The notes under the pieces are model-generated. The model saw only the letters and a program-made list of their open reading frames with translations. It was not told the origin of the DNA and ran no database searches. Below are positions 9,265 through 18,618 of a stretch of 38,277 nt of DNA, piece by piece. Position numbers and translations under genes: made by a program. This DNA is from Alcanivorax sp. (GTDB lineage: Bacteria; Pseudomonadota; Gammaproteobacteria; Pseudomonadales; Alcanivoracaceae), in assembly GCF_002726155.1 (NCBI RefSeq), contig NZ_PBSH01000051.1, forward strand, positions 1 to 38,277, written 5' to 3'. The first letter of the stretch is position 1; each line of letters opens with the position of its first letter.

Positions 9265-11136
9265 TCACTGCCCCCGCATGAACAGTCGATCCAGATCCTT
9301 GATGCTCATCTGGGTCCAGGTGGGGCGGCCGTGGTTGCACTGGCCGGAACGCTCGGTGGCTTCCATATCGCGCAACAGGGCGTTCATTTCCGGAATCGTC
9401 AGGCGACGATTGGCGCGCACACTGCCGTGGCAGGCCATGGTGGACAACAGCTCATCCAGTTTCTGGGCAATGCGCTCACTGCTGCCTTGCGCCAACAAAT
9501 CCGACAATACATCGCGCACCATGGACTCGCTGTCACCGTTACGCAGCAAGGCCGGCACTTCACGCACCACCAGGGTTTCCGGGCCGGCGCGTTCCACCGC
9601 AAAGCCCAGCCGGGAAAACACCTCGGGCTGCTGCTCGGCAAAATCCGCTTCCCGGGAGGACACCGCCAGCGACACAGGCACCAGCAATGGCTGGCTACGC
9701 ACCTTGTCGTCCGCCCAACTCTGCTTGAGCCGCTCATAGGTAATCCGTTCGTGGGCGGCGTGCATATCCACCACCACCATGCCCTGCTGGTTTTCCGCCA
9801 GAATAAAGATGCCGTGCAGTTGCGCCACCGCGTAGCCCAGCGGCGGCACGGTTTCATTGTCGCTGGCCGGCGGCATCACCGCCGGCGCCGACTCACCCAC
9901 CTTGCCGCCAACCAGGGCTCCGTAGGCATCCGCCTGACGGGCGCCCTGGCCGTAGCCAAACGCGCTGCCCCCCGTGGGCGGATAGGCCTGCCCGGGAGAC
10001 GGTGACAGGGACGACATTCCGCCCCCCATTGGCGAAGACAGCGACATATTGCCCTGACTCGGCGCCATAGCCGCCTCCATGCCAGCGGCTGGAGCACCCT
10101 CATCCACCACCGAACCCGCCAGTTCCTGACCGGGGCGCACCCCGGCAATAGCACGATGCAGGGAGCTGTAAAGAAAGCCGTGCACCATCCGCTGCTCACG
10201 GAAACGCACTTCGTGTTTGGTGGGATGAACGTTCACATCCACCATGGCCGGATCCAGTTCCAGAAACAGCACATAAGCCGGATGACGGCCATGGTAGAGC
10301 ACATCCGCATAGGCCTGGCGCACCGCGTGGCTCACCACCTTGTCGCGAATCACCCGGCCATTCACATAGAAATACTGCAGATCCGCCTGGGAGCGGGAAA
10401 AGGTGGGCAGCCCCATCCAGCCATGCAGACGCAAACCATCACGCTCCACGTCCACCGGTACGGCCTGCTCCATGAAGCCCTTGCCGCACAGCTTGGCCAC
10501 CCTTGCCGCCCGCAGAGTGTCATCCAGCCCGGCGGGCAGTTGATGAATGACCTTCTGGTTATGGGTGAGACGAAAAGCCGTATTGAACTCACTCAGGGCA
10601 ATGCGCCGAAAGACTTCTTCGAGATGATTGAATTCGGTTTTTTCGGTGCGCAGGAAACGGCGTCGAGCCGGCGTATTAAAGAACAAATCGCGCATGGTCA
10701 CGGTAGTACCACGGGGATGCCCCGCCGGCGAGACCGTCGGCGCCATATCGCGCCCTTCCACGGTAACCTGCCAGCCTTCCGCTTCGCCTTCCACGTTACT
10801 GGCCAAGCTCAGTCGAGAAACAGAACTGATCGCCGCCAGAGCTTCACCACGAAAACCCAGGGTGCCAATGGCTTCCAGATCATCCAGCCCTCGAATTTTG
10901 CTGGTGGCATGGCGGGACAGGGCCAGCGGCAAATCATCGCGTTCGATGCCACTGCCGTTGTCGCGTACCCGCAACAGCTTCACCCCGCCTTGCTCCACAT
11001 CCACACTGACGGATTCCGAGCCGGCGTCCAGCGCATTTTCCAGCAGCTCCTTGAGCACAGACGCAGGGCGCTCAACCACCTCACCGGCGGCAATCTGGTT
11101 AGCAAGGCGGGAATCAAGCAGCTGAATCTTGGACAA
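9265..11136 (-). CDS. mutL: DNA mismatch repair protein MutL, TTG start
   Basis: The protein has 623 residues. The only plausible start is a TTG at 11136 ([27 protein letters not shown]), preceded by AAAGGA at proper spacing; an in-frame stop lies a few codons upstream. GHKL ATPase motifs are NALDAG (34-39), DNGSGI (59-64) and TLGFRGEAL (92-100). A Gly/Met/Pro-rich linker follows. The C-terminal domain keeps [12 protein letters not shown] from Asp457, matching the metal-dependent endonuclease motif DQHA(X)2E(X)4E except for Met in place of Gln. ACHGSVRA and CNHGRPT metal-site motifs are also present. It is therefore probably a nicking-type MutL, unlike the E. coli protein. Confidence 0.96.
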   Translation of the reverse strand: MSKIQLLDSRLANQIAAGEVVERPASVLKELLENALDAGSESVSVDVEQGGVKLLRVRDNGSGIERDDLPLALSRHATSKIRGLDDLEAIGTLGFRGEALAAISSVSRLSLASNVEGEAEGWQVTVEGRDMAPTVSPAGHPRGTTVTMRDLFFNTPARRRFLRTEKTEFNHLEEVFRRIALSEFNTAFRLTHNQKVIHQLPAGLDDTLRAARVAKLCGKGFMEQAVPVDVERDGLRLHGWMGLPTFSRSQADLQYFYVNGRVIRDKVVSHAVRQAYADVLYHGRHPAYVLFLELDPAMVDVNVHPTKHEVRFREQRMVHGFLYSSLHRAIAGVRPGQELAGSVVDEGAPAAGMEAAMAPSQGNMSLSSPMGGGMSSLSPSPGQAYPPTGGSAFGYGQGARQADAYGALVGGKVGESAPAVMPPASDNETVPPLGYAVAQLHGIFILAENQQGMVVVDMHAAHERITYERLKQSWADDKVRSQPLLVPVSLAVSSREADFAEQQPEVFSRLGFAVERAGPETLVVREVPALLRNGDSESMVRDVLSDLLAQGSSERIAQKLDELLSTMACHGSVRANRRLTIPEMNALLRDMEATERSGQCNHGRPTWTQMSIKDLDRLFMRGQ

Positions 11137-11238
11137 AACAAATCCTTTAGAAAGTTATCTGCCCCGACACACAACGCTCACCCGGCACGCTTGGCGTTTA
11201 GCGTGCCGGCATGATGCGTGCTGCATGCCAGCGGAATA

Positions 11239-12591
11239 TTATGAACGGGGAATTTTCAGCACCTGGCCAACCATGATGCGATCACCATTCATGTTGTTGG
11301 CCGAACGGATCGACTGCTCGGAAACACTGTACTGCCGGGCAATTTCCGACAGTGTATCACCGGGCTGAATACGATACTCATCACCCTGCTCACGGCGCTG
11401 GGCCGCATACCAGCTATTGGGTGCCGGGTGGCTGCGGAAATAGGCATCGATGCCGTTAAGCACCGAACGGGCCAGCTTGGTCTGGTGCGCCGAGGAGCGT
11501 AAATTCCGCTCTTCGGTGGGGTTGGAGATAAAACCGGTTTCCACCAGGATGGAGACCATTTCCGGCTCTTTCAGCACCGCAAAGCCCGCTTGTTCCACTT
11601 TGTCGCGGTTACCATGCAGCTTGGTGACTTTACCCATTTCCAGCAGCACCTGGCGGCCCAGATAGAGACTGCCGGCCATGGAACCGTTCATCTGCAAATC
11701 CGCCAGCACACTGTAGAGCGAACTGTCGTCTTCCTCTTCTTCATACACCCCGGCCACGCGGTCAGACTCGTTGGCAATCTTGGCAAGATAGCGGGCACGG
11801 GCACTGGTGGCGCCCCGATTGGACAAGGCAAACACGGAGGCGCCATGAGCGCGGGCATCGGTGAAGGCATCCGCGTGAATGGAAACAAACACATCCGCGC
11901 CGTGCTTTTCCCGGGCGATCTTGCGTCGCTCGACCAGTGGCACGTAGTAATCCCCATCGCGCACCATCACTGCCCGCATGCCGGCTTTGTCATTGACCAG
12001 CGCTTCCAGCTTTTTGGCGATCTGCAGAACAATGGTCTTTTCATAGGTGCCGCTGGGACCACGGGCACCCGGGTCCTCCCCGCCATGCCCTGCATCAATG
12101 GCCACAATCATCAGCCGCTGCGCCTTGGGTTCTGCTGGCGCCTGCGGTTTGGGCTTGTCGGCCTTGGCGGTTTGCAGCTCCTTGTCGAACAGATCCACCA
12201 CCAGACGCCAGCCGTGGGGCTCAATAGGCTTGAGCAGATTGGTGCGGGTACGTACGGACTCTTTCATGTCCAGTACCACACGGGTTTTATCGGTGTGCTT
12301 GCCCACCCGGATATTGGCAATGGGGCTGCTGGCGTAATCCAGCGTTTTCACGTCGAAATCCAGCGCGGCGTCCTGCAGATCCAGCACAATGCGATCCGGG
12401 TTGGCCAGCTTGTCGAGCTTGTGGTCCACCGGTGCGGGCAGGTCAAACACGATCCGGGTGTGATCCGGCGCCCGGTGCAGGCGCACGGAGTCGATGGTGG
12501 TCTGGGCAAACGCCAGCGAACTCCAGCACAGGCCTGCCAGAGTGAAAAGAACTGTGGCTACGGTCTTCTTATTGTAAATGCGTAATCTCAT
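11239..12591 (-). CDS. amiB: N-acetylmuramoyl-L-alanine amidase AmiB-type with LysM
   Basis: The protein has 450 residues. A signal peptide ends near AFA|Q (residue 29-30). An AMIN domain follows (about 33-135), then a Lys/Pro linker, an Amidase_3 catalytic domain (about 160-385) and a C-terminal LysM (YRIQPGDTLSEIARQYSVSEQSI). Zinc and catalytic residues are visible in AIDAGHGGEDPGA (His169), the Glu of GTYEKT (184), VSIHADAF and LVETGFISN. It cleaves the peptide stem from peptidoglycan during septum splitting in the periplasm. The start lies 6 nt after the tsaE stop, and the gene is followed by mutL. Confidence 0.93.
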   Translation of the reverse strand: MRLRIYNKKTVATVLFTLAGLCWSSLAFAQTTIDSVRLHRAPDHTRIVFDLPAPVDHKLDKLANPDRIVLDLQDAALDFDVKTLDYASSPIANIRVGKHTDKTRVVLDMKESVRTRTNLLKPIEPHGWRLVVDLFDKELQTAKADKPKPQAPAEPKAQRLMIVAIDAGHGGEDPGARGPSGTYEKTIVLQIAKKLEALVNDKAGMRAVMVRDGDYYVPLVERRKIAREKHGADVFVSIHADAFTDARAHGASVFALSNRGATSARARYLAKIANESDRVAGVYEEEEDDSSLYSVLADLQMNGSMAGSLYLGRQVLLEMGKVTKLHGNRDKVEQAGFAVLKEPEMVSILVETGFISNPTEERNLRSSAHQTKLARSVLNGIDAYFRSHPAPNSWYAAQRREQGDEYRIQPGDTLSEIARQYSVSEQSIRSANNMNGDRIMVGQVLKIPRS

Positions 12592-12597
12592 AGGCGT

Positions 12598-13026
12598 TTA
12601 ATCGCTACCCCATTCCAGGGTCGCTTTTCTTCCGTGGCCATTCACGGCCAGTGTAATGGTCAAATCCGGCGTTGGCACCACTCCAGCACCCCGCTCCGGC
12701 CACTCCAGCAAACACAGGGAGCCAGCATCGAAATAATCCCGCACGCCGATCAGTTCCAGTTCTTCCGGATCCGCCAGACGATACAGGTCAAAGTGATAGA
12801 TATGGACGCCAGCAATCTCGTAGGGTTCCACAATAGTGTACGTCGGGCTCTTTACGGCCCCTTCATGCCCCAGACCACGGAGCATACCGCGAACCAGGGT
12901 GGTTTTCCCTGCACCCAGGTCCCCTTCAAGATAAACGCAGCCGCCCGCCGCCAGGCGGCGGCCCAATTCAGCGCCCAGCAACAGGGTCGCCGCCTCATCC
13001 GGCAAATCGTAAAACTCCTGACTCAT
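12598..13026 (-). CDS. tsaE: TsaE, tRNA t6A biosynthesis ATPase
   Basis: The protein has 142 residues from the ATG at 13026, which overlaps the nnr stop as ATGA; the longer frame from 13056 lies inside nnr. The P-loop GDLGAGKT lies at 35-42, followed by the family segments SPTYTIVEPYE and HFDLYRLADPEELELIG and the WPERG motif. TsaE works with TsaB and TsaD in threonylcarbamoylation of A37 in ANN-decoding tRNAs. The gene is translationally coupled to nnr and six bases from amiB, the usual neighbourhood. Confidence 0.95.
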   Translation of the reverse strand: MSQEFYDLPDEAATLLLGAELGRRLAAGGCVYLEGDLGAGKTTLVRGMLRGLGHEGAVKSPTYTIVEPYEIAGVHIYHFDLYRLADPEELELIGVRDYFDAGSLCLLEWPERGAGVVPTPDLTITLAVNGHGRKATLEWGSD

Positions 13027-14561
13027 TGGCGCCCCGTCTCTTTCTGCCATTCGCATTCCTGCAACCCGTGATTCAATTGTTGGCGCAATCCATCCAGCAA
13101 GTCTGTGGCCAACAAGCCACGCTCACCCTGCAGCGCCGCACAATGGTCCGCCGCGCGGGCATGCACCATGGCACCAAACCGGGCGGCGTCGAAGCTATTG
13201 AGGCCCTGGGCACGCAGGGCCGCAATCACCCCGGTAAGCACATCGCCCATGCCGCCGGACGCCATGCCCGGGTTGCCATCACGAATCAGCGCCCGACCCG
13301 GCCCGGCGTCCACGGGCTCGCCCTGCACCAGAGTGCCCAGCCCCTTGAGCAGCACGGTACCGCCATAACGGGCAGACAAACTGTCCAGCGCAGCAAACCG
13401 ATCCTGCTGAATGTCGCCAGCGGACACCCCCAGCAGCCGGCCCGCTTCGCCGGGGTGCGGGGTGAGCACCCAGTCCGCCGAGCCGATATCGGCCTGCCCG
13501 GCGATCAGGGTCAGCGCATCCGCGTCCACCACCATTGGCTTGCCCGCTGCCAGAGCGGCATCCAGCAAACCTTGGCCCCACGCATCCAGCCCCAGCCCGG
13601 GACCAATGGCAATCACCGTGGCCGCCTCCATCAACGCGGCGGCGTCTTCCGGGCGATCCACCCCGCGCACCATGATTTCCGGCTGGCGGATCAACGCCAC
13701 CGCCACATGAGCCGGACGCGTAATCAACGTCACCTTGCCCGCCCCGCAACGGGCGGCGGCCTGGGCACTCATGACCGGCGCGCCGGCAAAACCGTGATCG
13801 CCACCAATCACCAACACATGGCCGTAATGGCCCTTGTGCCCATTACGGCGACGAGCTGGCAGACGGTGCTGCAGCGTCTCGGCGCTGGGACTAAGGCAGT
13901 CTGGCTGCAGCTGGGCGTAGACATCCCGCCCCACCTGCAAATCGAAAAAACGCAACGCGCCACAATGCAACGGCCCTTCGCCAGTGAGCAGACCGCGTTT
14001 GAGGCCAATAAAGGTACAGGTCATCTCAGCCTGCAATACTGCCCCCAAGGGCATGCCGCTATCGGCGCCGAGTCCCGAAGGAATATCCAGTGCCAATACC
14101 GGAAGCGACAACCCATTCAGGGCGCGCAACAACGCGGCCACGTCATCACGCAGCGTACCGTTAAGACCGGTACCCAGCAGGCCATCTACCAACAGGTCCG
14201 CAGAGCGCGGCAGGTCCGAGAGGGTCAGCGACTGCATGGGAATAGCTGCCGCCTGGCAGCGCCGGGCCATGGTCAGGGCATCGCCCTTGAGCTGATCCGG
14301 CGGGGTGATAAACCAGATTTGTGGCTGCAGGCCAGCCTCGGCAGCCAACCGGGCCACCACATAGCCATCGCCGCCGTTATTGCCACCGCCACACAGCACG
14401 GCCAGCGTACTGGCCTGGGGCCAGCGTTCGCAGAGCGCATCGAACGCGGCCTGTCCGGCCCGCTCCATCAAGTCAGCGCCCGGCGTGCCAGCGGCAATGG
14501 CCAGCCGATCCAGCTCGCGGGTCTGCGCCGCGGTGTATAAAGCAGCAGGTAGCTCAGTCAC
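13023..14561 (-). CDS. nnr: Bifunctional NAD(P)HX epimerase/dehydratase
   Basis: The protein has 512 residues with a GTG start at 14561 preceded by GAAGGAT. The N-terminal half is the YjeF_N epimerase, with GGGNNGGDG at 58-66 and a conserved DIPSGLGADSG loop. The C-terminal half is the ribokinase-like ADP-dependent dehydratase, with GHVLVIGGDHGFAGAP, TPHPGEAGRLLG, KGLGTLV and NPGMASGGMGDVLTG. Together the domains repair hydrated NADH and NADPH. The gene is divergent from queG with about 100 bp between them, and its stop overlaps the tsaE start. Confidence 0.95.
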   Translation of the reverse strand: MTELPAALYTAAQTRELDRLAIAAGTPGADLMERAGQAAFDALCERWPQASTLAVLCGGGNNGGDGYVVARLAAEAGLQPQIWFITPPDQLKGDALTMARRCQAAAIPMQSLTLSDLPRSADLLVDGLLGTGLNGTLRDDVAALLRALNGLSLPVLALDIPSGLGADSGMPLGAVLQAEMTCTFIGLKRGLLTGEGPLHCGALRFFDLQVGRDVYAQLQPDCLSPSAETLQHRLPARRRNGHKGHYGHVLVIGGDHGFAGAPVMSAQAAARCGAGKVTLITRPAHVAVALIRQPEIMVRGVDRPEDAAALMEAATVIAIGPGLGLDAWGQGLLDAALAAGKPMVVDADALTLIAGQADIGSADWVLTPHPGEAGRLLGVSAGDIQQDRFAALDSLSARYGGTVLLKGLGTLVQGEPVDAGPGRALIRDGNPGMASGGMGDVLTGVIAALRAQGLNSFDAARFGAMVHARAADHCAALQGERGLLATDLLDGLRQQLNHGLQECEWQKETGRQ

Positions 14562-14660
14562 CTGTTATCCTTCGCGTTATTTCGTGCGCCCCCGCTTACC
14601 GGGGCGCCACAACACATTCCCCGCCATTATACGCACGAGAGCCGGTTGCCCCGAAACGTC

Positions 14661-15716
14661 ATGGATCTGAATCAACTGAAAGCCCAAATCCAGCAATGGG
14701 GCCGTGAACTCGGCTTCCAGCAGATCGGTATTGCCGATACGGATCTGCACGCGGAGGAAGCGCAATTGAAAGCGTGGCTGGCGAAAGGTTATCAGGGGCA
14801 AATGGAGTGGATGTCAGCCCACGGCAACAAACGCTTTCGTCCGGGAGAGCTGGAACCGGGCACCCTGCGGGTGATTTCCGCGCGCATGGATTACCTGCCC
14901 CCGGACACCCAGCCGGTGAAGTTGCTGCAACAGAAAGACAAAGCCTATGTGTCCCGTTATGCCCTGGGCCGTGACTATCACAAGCTGATCCGCAAACGCC
15001 TGGCGATTCTGGCCAGCCGCATTCGCGAGGAAGTGGCGGACAGCGAGCTGGCACGGGCCTTTGTGGATAGCGCCCCGGTGATGGAGAAACCGCTGGCGGC
15101 GAAAGCCGGGCTGGGCTGGCAGGGCAAGCACACCCTGGTGCTGAACCGGGAAGCGGGAAGCTGGTTTTTCCTGGGCGAGATCTACACCGACATTGCCTTG
15201 CCGGTGGACACCCCCGGCGAAGACCATTGCGGCAAGTGCAAAGCCTGCATCACCGTCTGCCCCACCGACGCCATTGTGGCGCCATACGAGCTGGATGCCC
15301 GGCGTTGCATTTCCTACCTGACCATCGAACACGAAGGCAGCATCCCGGAGGACCTGCGCAAGGGCATCGGCAACCGTATTTTCGGTTGCGACGACTGCCA
15401 ACTCATGTGCCCCTGGAACCGCTTTGCCCAACACACCGACGAAACCGATTTCCACCCCCGCCACGGGCTCGGCGACAGTGATCTGGTCTCACTGTTTTCA
15501 TGGAGCGAGGAAGAATTTCTGGAACGCACGGCGGGATCGGCGATTCGTCGCGCCGGGTATCTGAAATGGCTACGCAATATTGCCGTAGCACTGGGGAATG
15601 CACCCACCACCGAGGACATCGTGCAGGCGTTGAACACCAGGATGGATTACCCGGATGAGACGGTGCGCGAGCATGTGTTGTGGGCACTGGAGCAGCACGG
15701 CGCTGCCAATCCCTGA
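14661..15716 (+). CDS. queG: Epoxyqueuosine reductase QueG
   Basis: The protein has 351 residues from the ATG at 14661 (MDLNQLKAQIQQWGRELGFQQIGIADTDL); a TTG start at 14646 is less likely. Two ferredoxin-like 4Fe-4S motifs are visible: CGKCKACITVCP followed by a lone Cys (RRCISY), and CDDCQLMCPWN. The N-terminal half carries the DUF1730-type cobalamin-binding region. QueG reduces epoxyqueuosine to queuosine in the tRNA anticodon using B12. No strong Shine-Dalgarno sequence is seen. The gene converges on orn. Confidence 0.94.
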   Translation: MDLNQLKAQIQQWGRELGFQQIGIADTDLHAEEAQLKAWLAKGYQGQMEWMSAHGNKRFRPGELEPGTLRVISARMDYLPPDTQPVKLLQQKDKAYVSRYALGRDYHKLIRKRLAILASRIREEVADSELARAFVDSAPVMEKPLAAKAGLGWQGKHTLVLNREAGSWFFLGEIYTDIALPVDTPGEDHCGKCKACITVCPTDAIVAPYELDARRCISYLTIEHEGSIPEDLRKGIGNRIFGCDDCQLMCPWNRFAQHTDETDFHPRHGLGDSDLVSLFSWSEEEFLERTAGSAIRRAGYLKWLRNIAVALGNAPTTEDIVQALNTRMDYPDETVREHVLWALEQHGAANP

Positions 15717-15734
15717 CAACGCTTCGGCCAACTT

Positions 15735-15778
15735 CCGCGCTGACGCGCGGTTCGCACCTCGAGAGGTACTCCTACAGG
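15735..15778. repeat. REP-like palindromic repeat between queG and orn
   Basis: On the minus strand this reads CCTGTAGGAG..., then a small dyad (ACCTC/GAGGT) and GCGAACCG. It is preceded on the plus strand by a CCGCGC-TGAC-GCGCGG hairpin (15735-15750). The same CTGTAGGAG...GCGAACCG pattern recurs at 20921-20950 in the opposite orientation. It resembles REP elements of Pseudomonas and related genera and may also end the convergent queG and orn transcripts. Confidence 0.55.
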
Positions 15779-15890
15779 CGCTCCGGATCCGGGGTTCCGT
15801 AGGGCGAAGACAGGCTCACGCCTATTCACCCTGCGTTTCTTTCCTGTTTTGCATGTCAGCGTGTTGCGTGAAGCGTGCCAGCGGCGCCGG

Positions 15891-16436
15891 TCAGGCGCTA
15901 ATAAAATGCTCGCGGTAATACACCAGCTCGGCGATGGATTCGCGGATATCATCCAGCGCCAAATGCTTGTTCTCTTTACTGAAGCCCGGCAGGATTTCCG
16001 GCTTCCAGCGCCGCGCCAGCTCTTTCAGGGTGGACACATCCAGGTTGCGGTAATGGAAGAAGGCTTCCAGTTTCGGCATGTAGTTGGCCAGGAAACGGCG
16101 GTCCTGGCAGATGCTGTTGCCGCACATGGGCGACATGCCCGCTTCCACATACTGCTCCAGAAACGCGATGGTCTGGGACTCTGCGGCCGCGTCATTCACC
16201 ATGCTGGCTTTCACTCTCGCCACCAGCCCGGAGTTGTTATGGTGAGTGGTATTCCATTCGTCCATGCCATCCAGTAGCGCATCGCTCTGATGCACCGCCA
16301 GCACCGGCCCTTCCGCCAGCACATTCAACTCGGCATCGGTAACAATGGTGGCGATCTCAATGATGCGATCGTTTTCCGGGCTCAGGCCGGTCATTTCCAG
16401 ATCGATCCAGATCAGATTATTGCGCTTGTCGGTCAT
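15891..16436 (-). CDS. orn: Oligoribonuclease
   Basis: The protein has 181 residues. DEDD-family exonuclease motifs are visible: WIDLEMTGL (Asp12, Glu14), the middle [20 protein letters not shown] segment and the C-terminal [14 protein letters not shown] with its catalytic His/Asp. Orn degrades 2-5 nt RNAs and pGpG and is essential in many gammaproteobacteria. The length matches the family exactly. The gene is transcribed opposite to the neighbouring queG and rsgA, the usual arrangement with rsgA. Confidence 0.97.
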   Translation of the reverse strand: MTDKRNNLIWIDLEMTGLSPENDRIIEIATIVTDAELNVLAEGPVLAVHQSDALLDGMDEWNTTHHNNSGLVARVKASMVNDAAAESQTIAFLEQYVEAGMSPMCGNSICQDRRFLANYMPKLEAFFHYRNLDVSTLKELARRWKPEILPGFSKENKHLALDDIRESIAELVYYREHFISA

Positions 16437-16536
16437 GGGCTCGGCATCTCTTTGCTACGCGGAATGTGGCCTCCATGGTAGCATGCCCCCATTGTCATAC
16501 TAGATCCCATACCCGAAGACAGGACCGCAATAACCC

Positions 16537-17589
16537 GTGGCCAAACGCAAACTCAATCGCCGCCAGCAATGGCGCATCGAAAAGATCCAGGCGGAAAAGC
16601 GCGACCGCGCCAACCGTCGCACCGACCAGCAGGAAACCCTGGTGGCCGACGATCTGGGCGATGAGCAACACGGGGTCATCACCGCCCACTTCGGCCAACA
16701 AGTGGAAGTGGAAAGTGCTGACGGTCCTGGCGCTGACAACCGAACAACCCGCCGCTGTCACTTCCGGGCCACCCTGGAGCAACTGGTGGTGGGTGACAAA
16801 GTGATCTGGCAGCCCCCCAAAAGCGAAGGCCTGGGTGTGGTCGTCGCCATTGAGCCCCGCGACACGGTGCTCAAACGCCCGGACCTGTACGGTAACCTGA
16901 AACCGGTCGCTGCCAACGTGGAGCAGATGCTGGTGGTGTTTGCGCCCTTGCCTACCCCCTCCAGCTCGTTGCTGGACCGTTATCTGGTCGCGGCGGAACT
17001 CTCTGGCATTCCCGCCACCCTGGTCCTCAACAAGGCCGATCTGATCGACGAAACCCTGCGCCCCTTTGTGGATGAACTGTCCGCCATGTATCGCACCCTG
17101 GGTTATCCGGTGCTGGAAGTATGCGCCCATCAGAGCGAAGGGCTGGCGCCACTGCACGAAGCGCTGATTGGCAAAACCAGCGTGTTTGTCGGGCAATCCG
17201 GGGTAGGCAAGTCCTCGCTGGTTAATGGCGTATTGCCGGAGGCCGACCTGCAGGTGGGCGAGCTGTCCAGCAACTCCGGCCTGGGCCAACACACCACCGT
17301 CACCGCCCGATTGGTCCACCTGCCCACCGGTGGCCAGCTGATCGATTCCCCCGGCATCCGCGAATTCGGCCTGTGGCATATCGGCGAAGACGACCTGCTG
17401 CACGGCTACCGGGAGCTCTCCGAGCTGGCGGGTTACTGCAAATTCCGCAATTGCTCACACCGCAACGAGCCCGGCTGCGCACTTATCGCTGCCGCCGACA
17501 ATGGCGACATCGACGAAGAACGACTGAGTAACTTCTACCAGATTGCCGACACTCTGGATGAGGAAGGACGGGAACGCTATTCCAGTTGA
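16537..17589 (+). CDS. rsgA: Ribosome small-subunit GTPase RsgA
   Basis: The protein has 350 residues with a GTG start (MAKRKLNRRQQWRIEKIQ) matching the family N-terminus. An OB-fold N-terminal domain is followed by a circularly permuted GTPase with motifs in order G4 NKAD (165-168), G1 GQSGVGKSS (219-227) and G3 DSPG (270-273). A zinc site follows at Cys301, Cys306, His308 and Cys314. RsgA checks late 30S assembly. Its last codon and stop (AGT TGA) are the first six bases of a heptad repeat element. In Pseudomonas motAB usually lies between this gene and rhdA; here they are adjacent. Confidence 0.96.
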   Translation: MAKRKLNRRQQWRIEKIQAEKRDRANRRTDQQETLVADDLGDEQHGVITAHFGQQVEVESADGPGADNRTTRRCHFRATLEQLVVGDKVIWQPPKSEGLGVVVAIEPRDTVLKRPDLYGNLKPVAANVEQMLVVFAPLPTPSSSLLDRYLVAAELSGIPATLVLNKADLIDETLRPFVDELSAMYRTLGYPVLEVCAHQSEGLAPLHEALIGKTSVFVGQSGVGKSSLVNGVLPEADLQVGELSSNSGLGQHTTVTARLVHLPTGGQLIDSPGIREFGLWHIGEDDLLHGYRELSELAGYCKFRNCSHRNEPGCALIAAADNGDIDEERLSNFYQIADTLDEEGRERYSS

Positions 17590-17720
17590 CAGCTGTTAGT
17601 GGACAGTTGACAGCGAAACCCGGCTACCAGAGCGCCGTTATATAAGGAATAATGGGCCGCTCCAAGACGCGCTGTTTTGACTTTTAGCTGTCAACTTTCA
17701 ACTGTCCACTATCAATTGTC
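17584..17720. repeat. Heptad element E1: convergent degenerate 7-bp arrays
   Basis: The left array on the plus strand is AGTTGAC, AGCTGTT, AGTGGAC, AGTTGAC, AGCGAAA (17584-17618). The right array on the minus strand reads AATTGAT, AGTGGAC, AGTTGAA, AGTTGAC, AGCTAAA, AGTCAAA. The two point inward and include a perfect 13-bp inverted repeat (17597-17609 with 17699-17711). About 65 bp without a recognised core lie between them. The element fills the whole gap between the rsgA stop, which it overlaps, and the rhdA start, so the 5' leader of rhdA is repeat sequence and no Shine-Dalgarno is visible. Confidence 0.75.
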
Positions 17721-17724
17721 TTTT

Positions 17725-18543
17725 ATGCTGCCATTGCTGCTCGAACCCGCCGAACTCGCCAATCGCCTTGACGCCGACAAGCTGCTCATCCTAGACCTGA
17801 GCAAGCCCGCCGTTTACGTGCAGGCCCATGTGCCCGGCGCCATTCACCTGGACTTCAAGCGCTTGCAGACCGGCGCCCAGCCTGCACCGGGCATGATCCC
17901 CTCGGATGACGCCCTGAGCGACCTTTTCTCCGAGCTGGGCCTGACCCCGGACACCCACGTTGTCGCCTATGACGACGAAGGCGGCGGCTGGGCCGGGCGA
18001 CTGCTGTGGACCCTGGACGCCATCGGCCACAAGCACTACAGCTACCTGAACGGGGGCATCCACGCCTGGCTGGCAGAAGGTCACCCCACCAGCAGCGAAG
18101 CCCACGACCCAACCCCCAGCGATTATGAAGTGGGCGCCCATGATCCTCTCACCGAAGTGGACCTGGATTATCTGCTGGCCCACTATCAGGATGACGACGT
18201 GGTGATCTGGGATTCACGCTCCCTGGACGAATTCGACGGTGTGCGTGCTTTCGCCCAGAAAGCCGGGCACATTCCCGGTGCTCGCCACCACGAGTGGACC
18301 GAGCCCATGGACAAGCAGAACAATCTGCGCCTGCGCCCCCTGGACGATATCCGTGCCGAACTGGCCGCCCTGGGCATCACCGGCGACAAGGAAGTGATTA
18401 CCCACTGCCAGACCCACCACCGCTCCAGCTTTTCCTGGCTGGTGGGCAAACTGCTTGGCTTTGAACGCATGCGCGGCTACGCCGGCTCCTGGGCGGAATG
18501 GGGCAACCATCCGGACACCCCGGCAGAAAAGTCCGATGCCTGA
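17725..18543 (+). CDS. rhdA: Thiosulfate sulfurtransferase RhdA (tandem rhodanese)
   Basis: The protein has 272 residues from the ATG at 17725. The longer frame from a TTG would translate heptad repeat and is rejected. There are two rhodanese domains: an inactive N-terminal one (AYDDEGGGWAGRLLW) and a catalytic C-terminal one whose active-site loop is Cys228-Gln-Thr-His-His-Arg. That is the loop known from Azotobacter vinelandii RhdA. It moves sulfane sulfur to acceptors such as cyanide or thiols. The gene is followed by psd with a 75-bp gap, as in Pseudomonas. No ribosome binding site is visible because the leader is heptad repeat. Confidence 0.92.
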   Translation: MLPLLLEPAELANRLDADKLLILDLSKPAVYVQAHVPGAIHLDFKRLQTGAQPAPGMIPSDDALSDLFSELGLTPDTHVVAYDDEGGGWAGRLLWTLDAIGHKHYSYLNGGIHAWLAEGHPTSSEAHDPTPSDYEVGAHDPLTEVDLDYLLAHYQDDDVVIWDSRSLDEFDGVRAFAQKAGHIPGARHHEWTEPMDKQNNLRLRPLDDIRAELAALGITGDKEVITHCQTHHRSSFSWLVGKLLGFERMRGYAGSWAEWGNHPDTPAEKSDA

Positions 18544-18618
18544 CGCGGCCAAATCAAAAAGCCCCAAACCGGGCGGCTCGCACCACACCCCATTAATCAC
18601 AAAACCAAGGATTTCCCC

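Noticed and set aside
17677..17724. Extended N-terminus of RhdA from a TTG
   Set aside because: It would translate the heptad repeat. The ATG at 17725 gives the family length and N-terminus.
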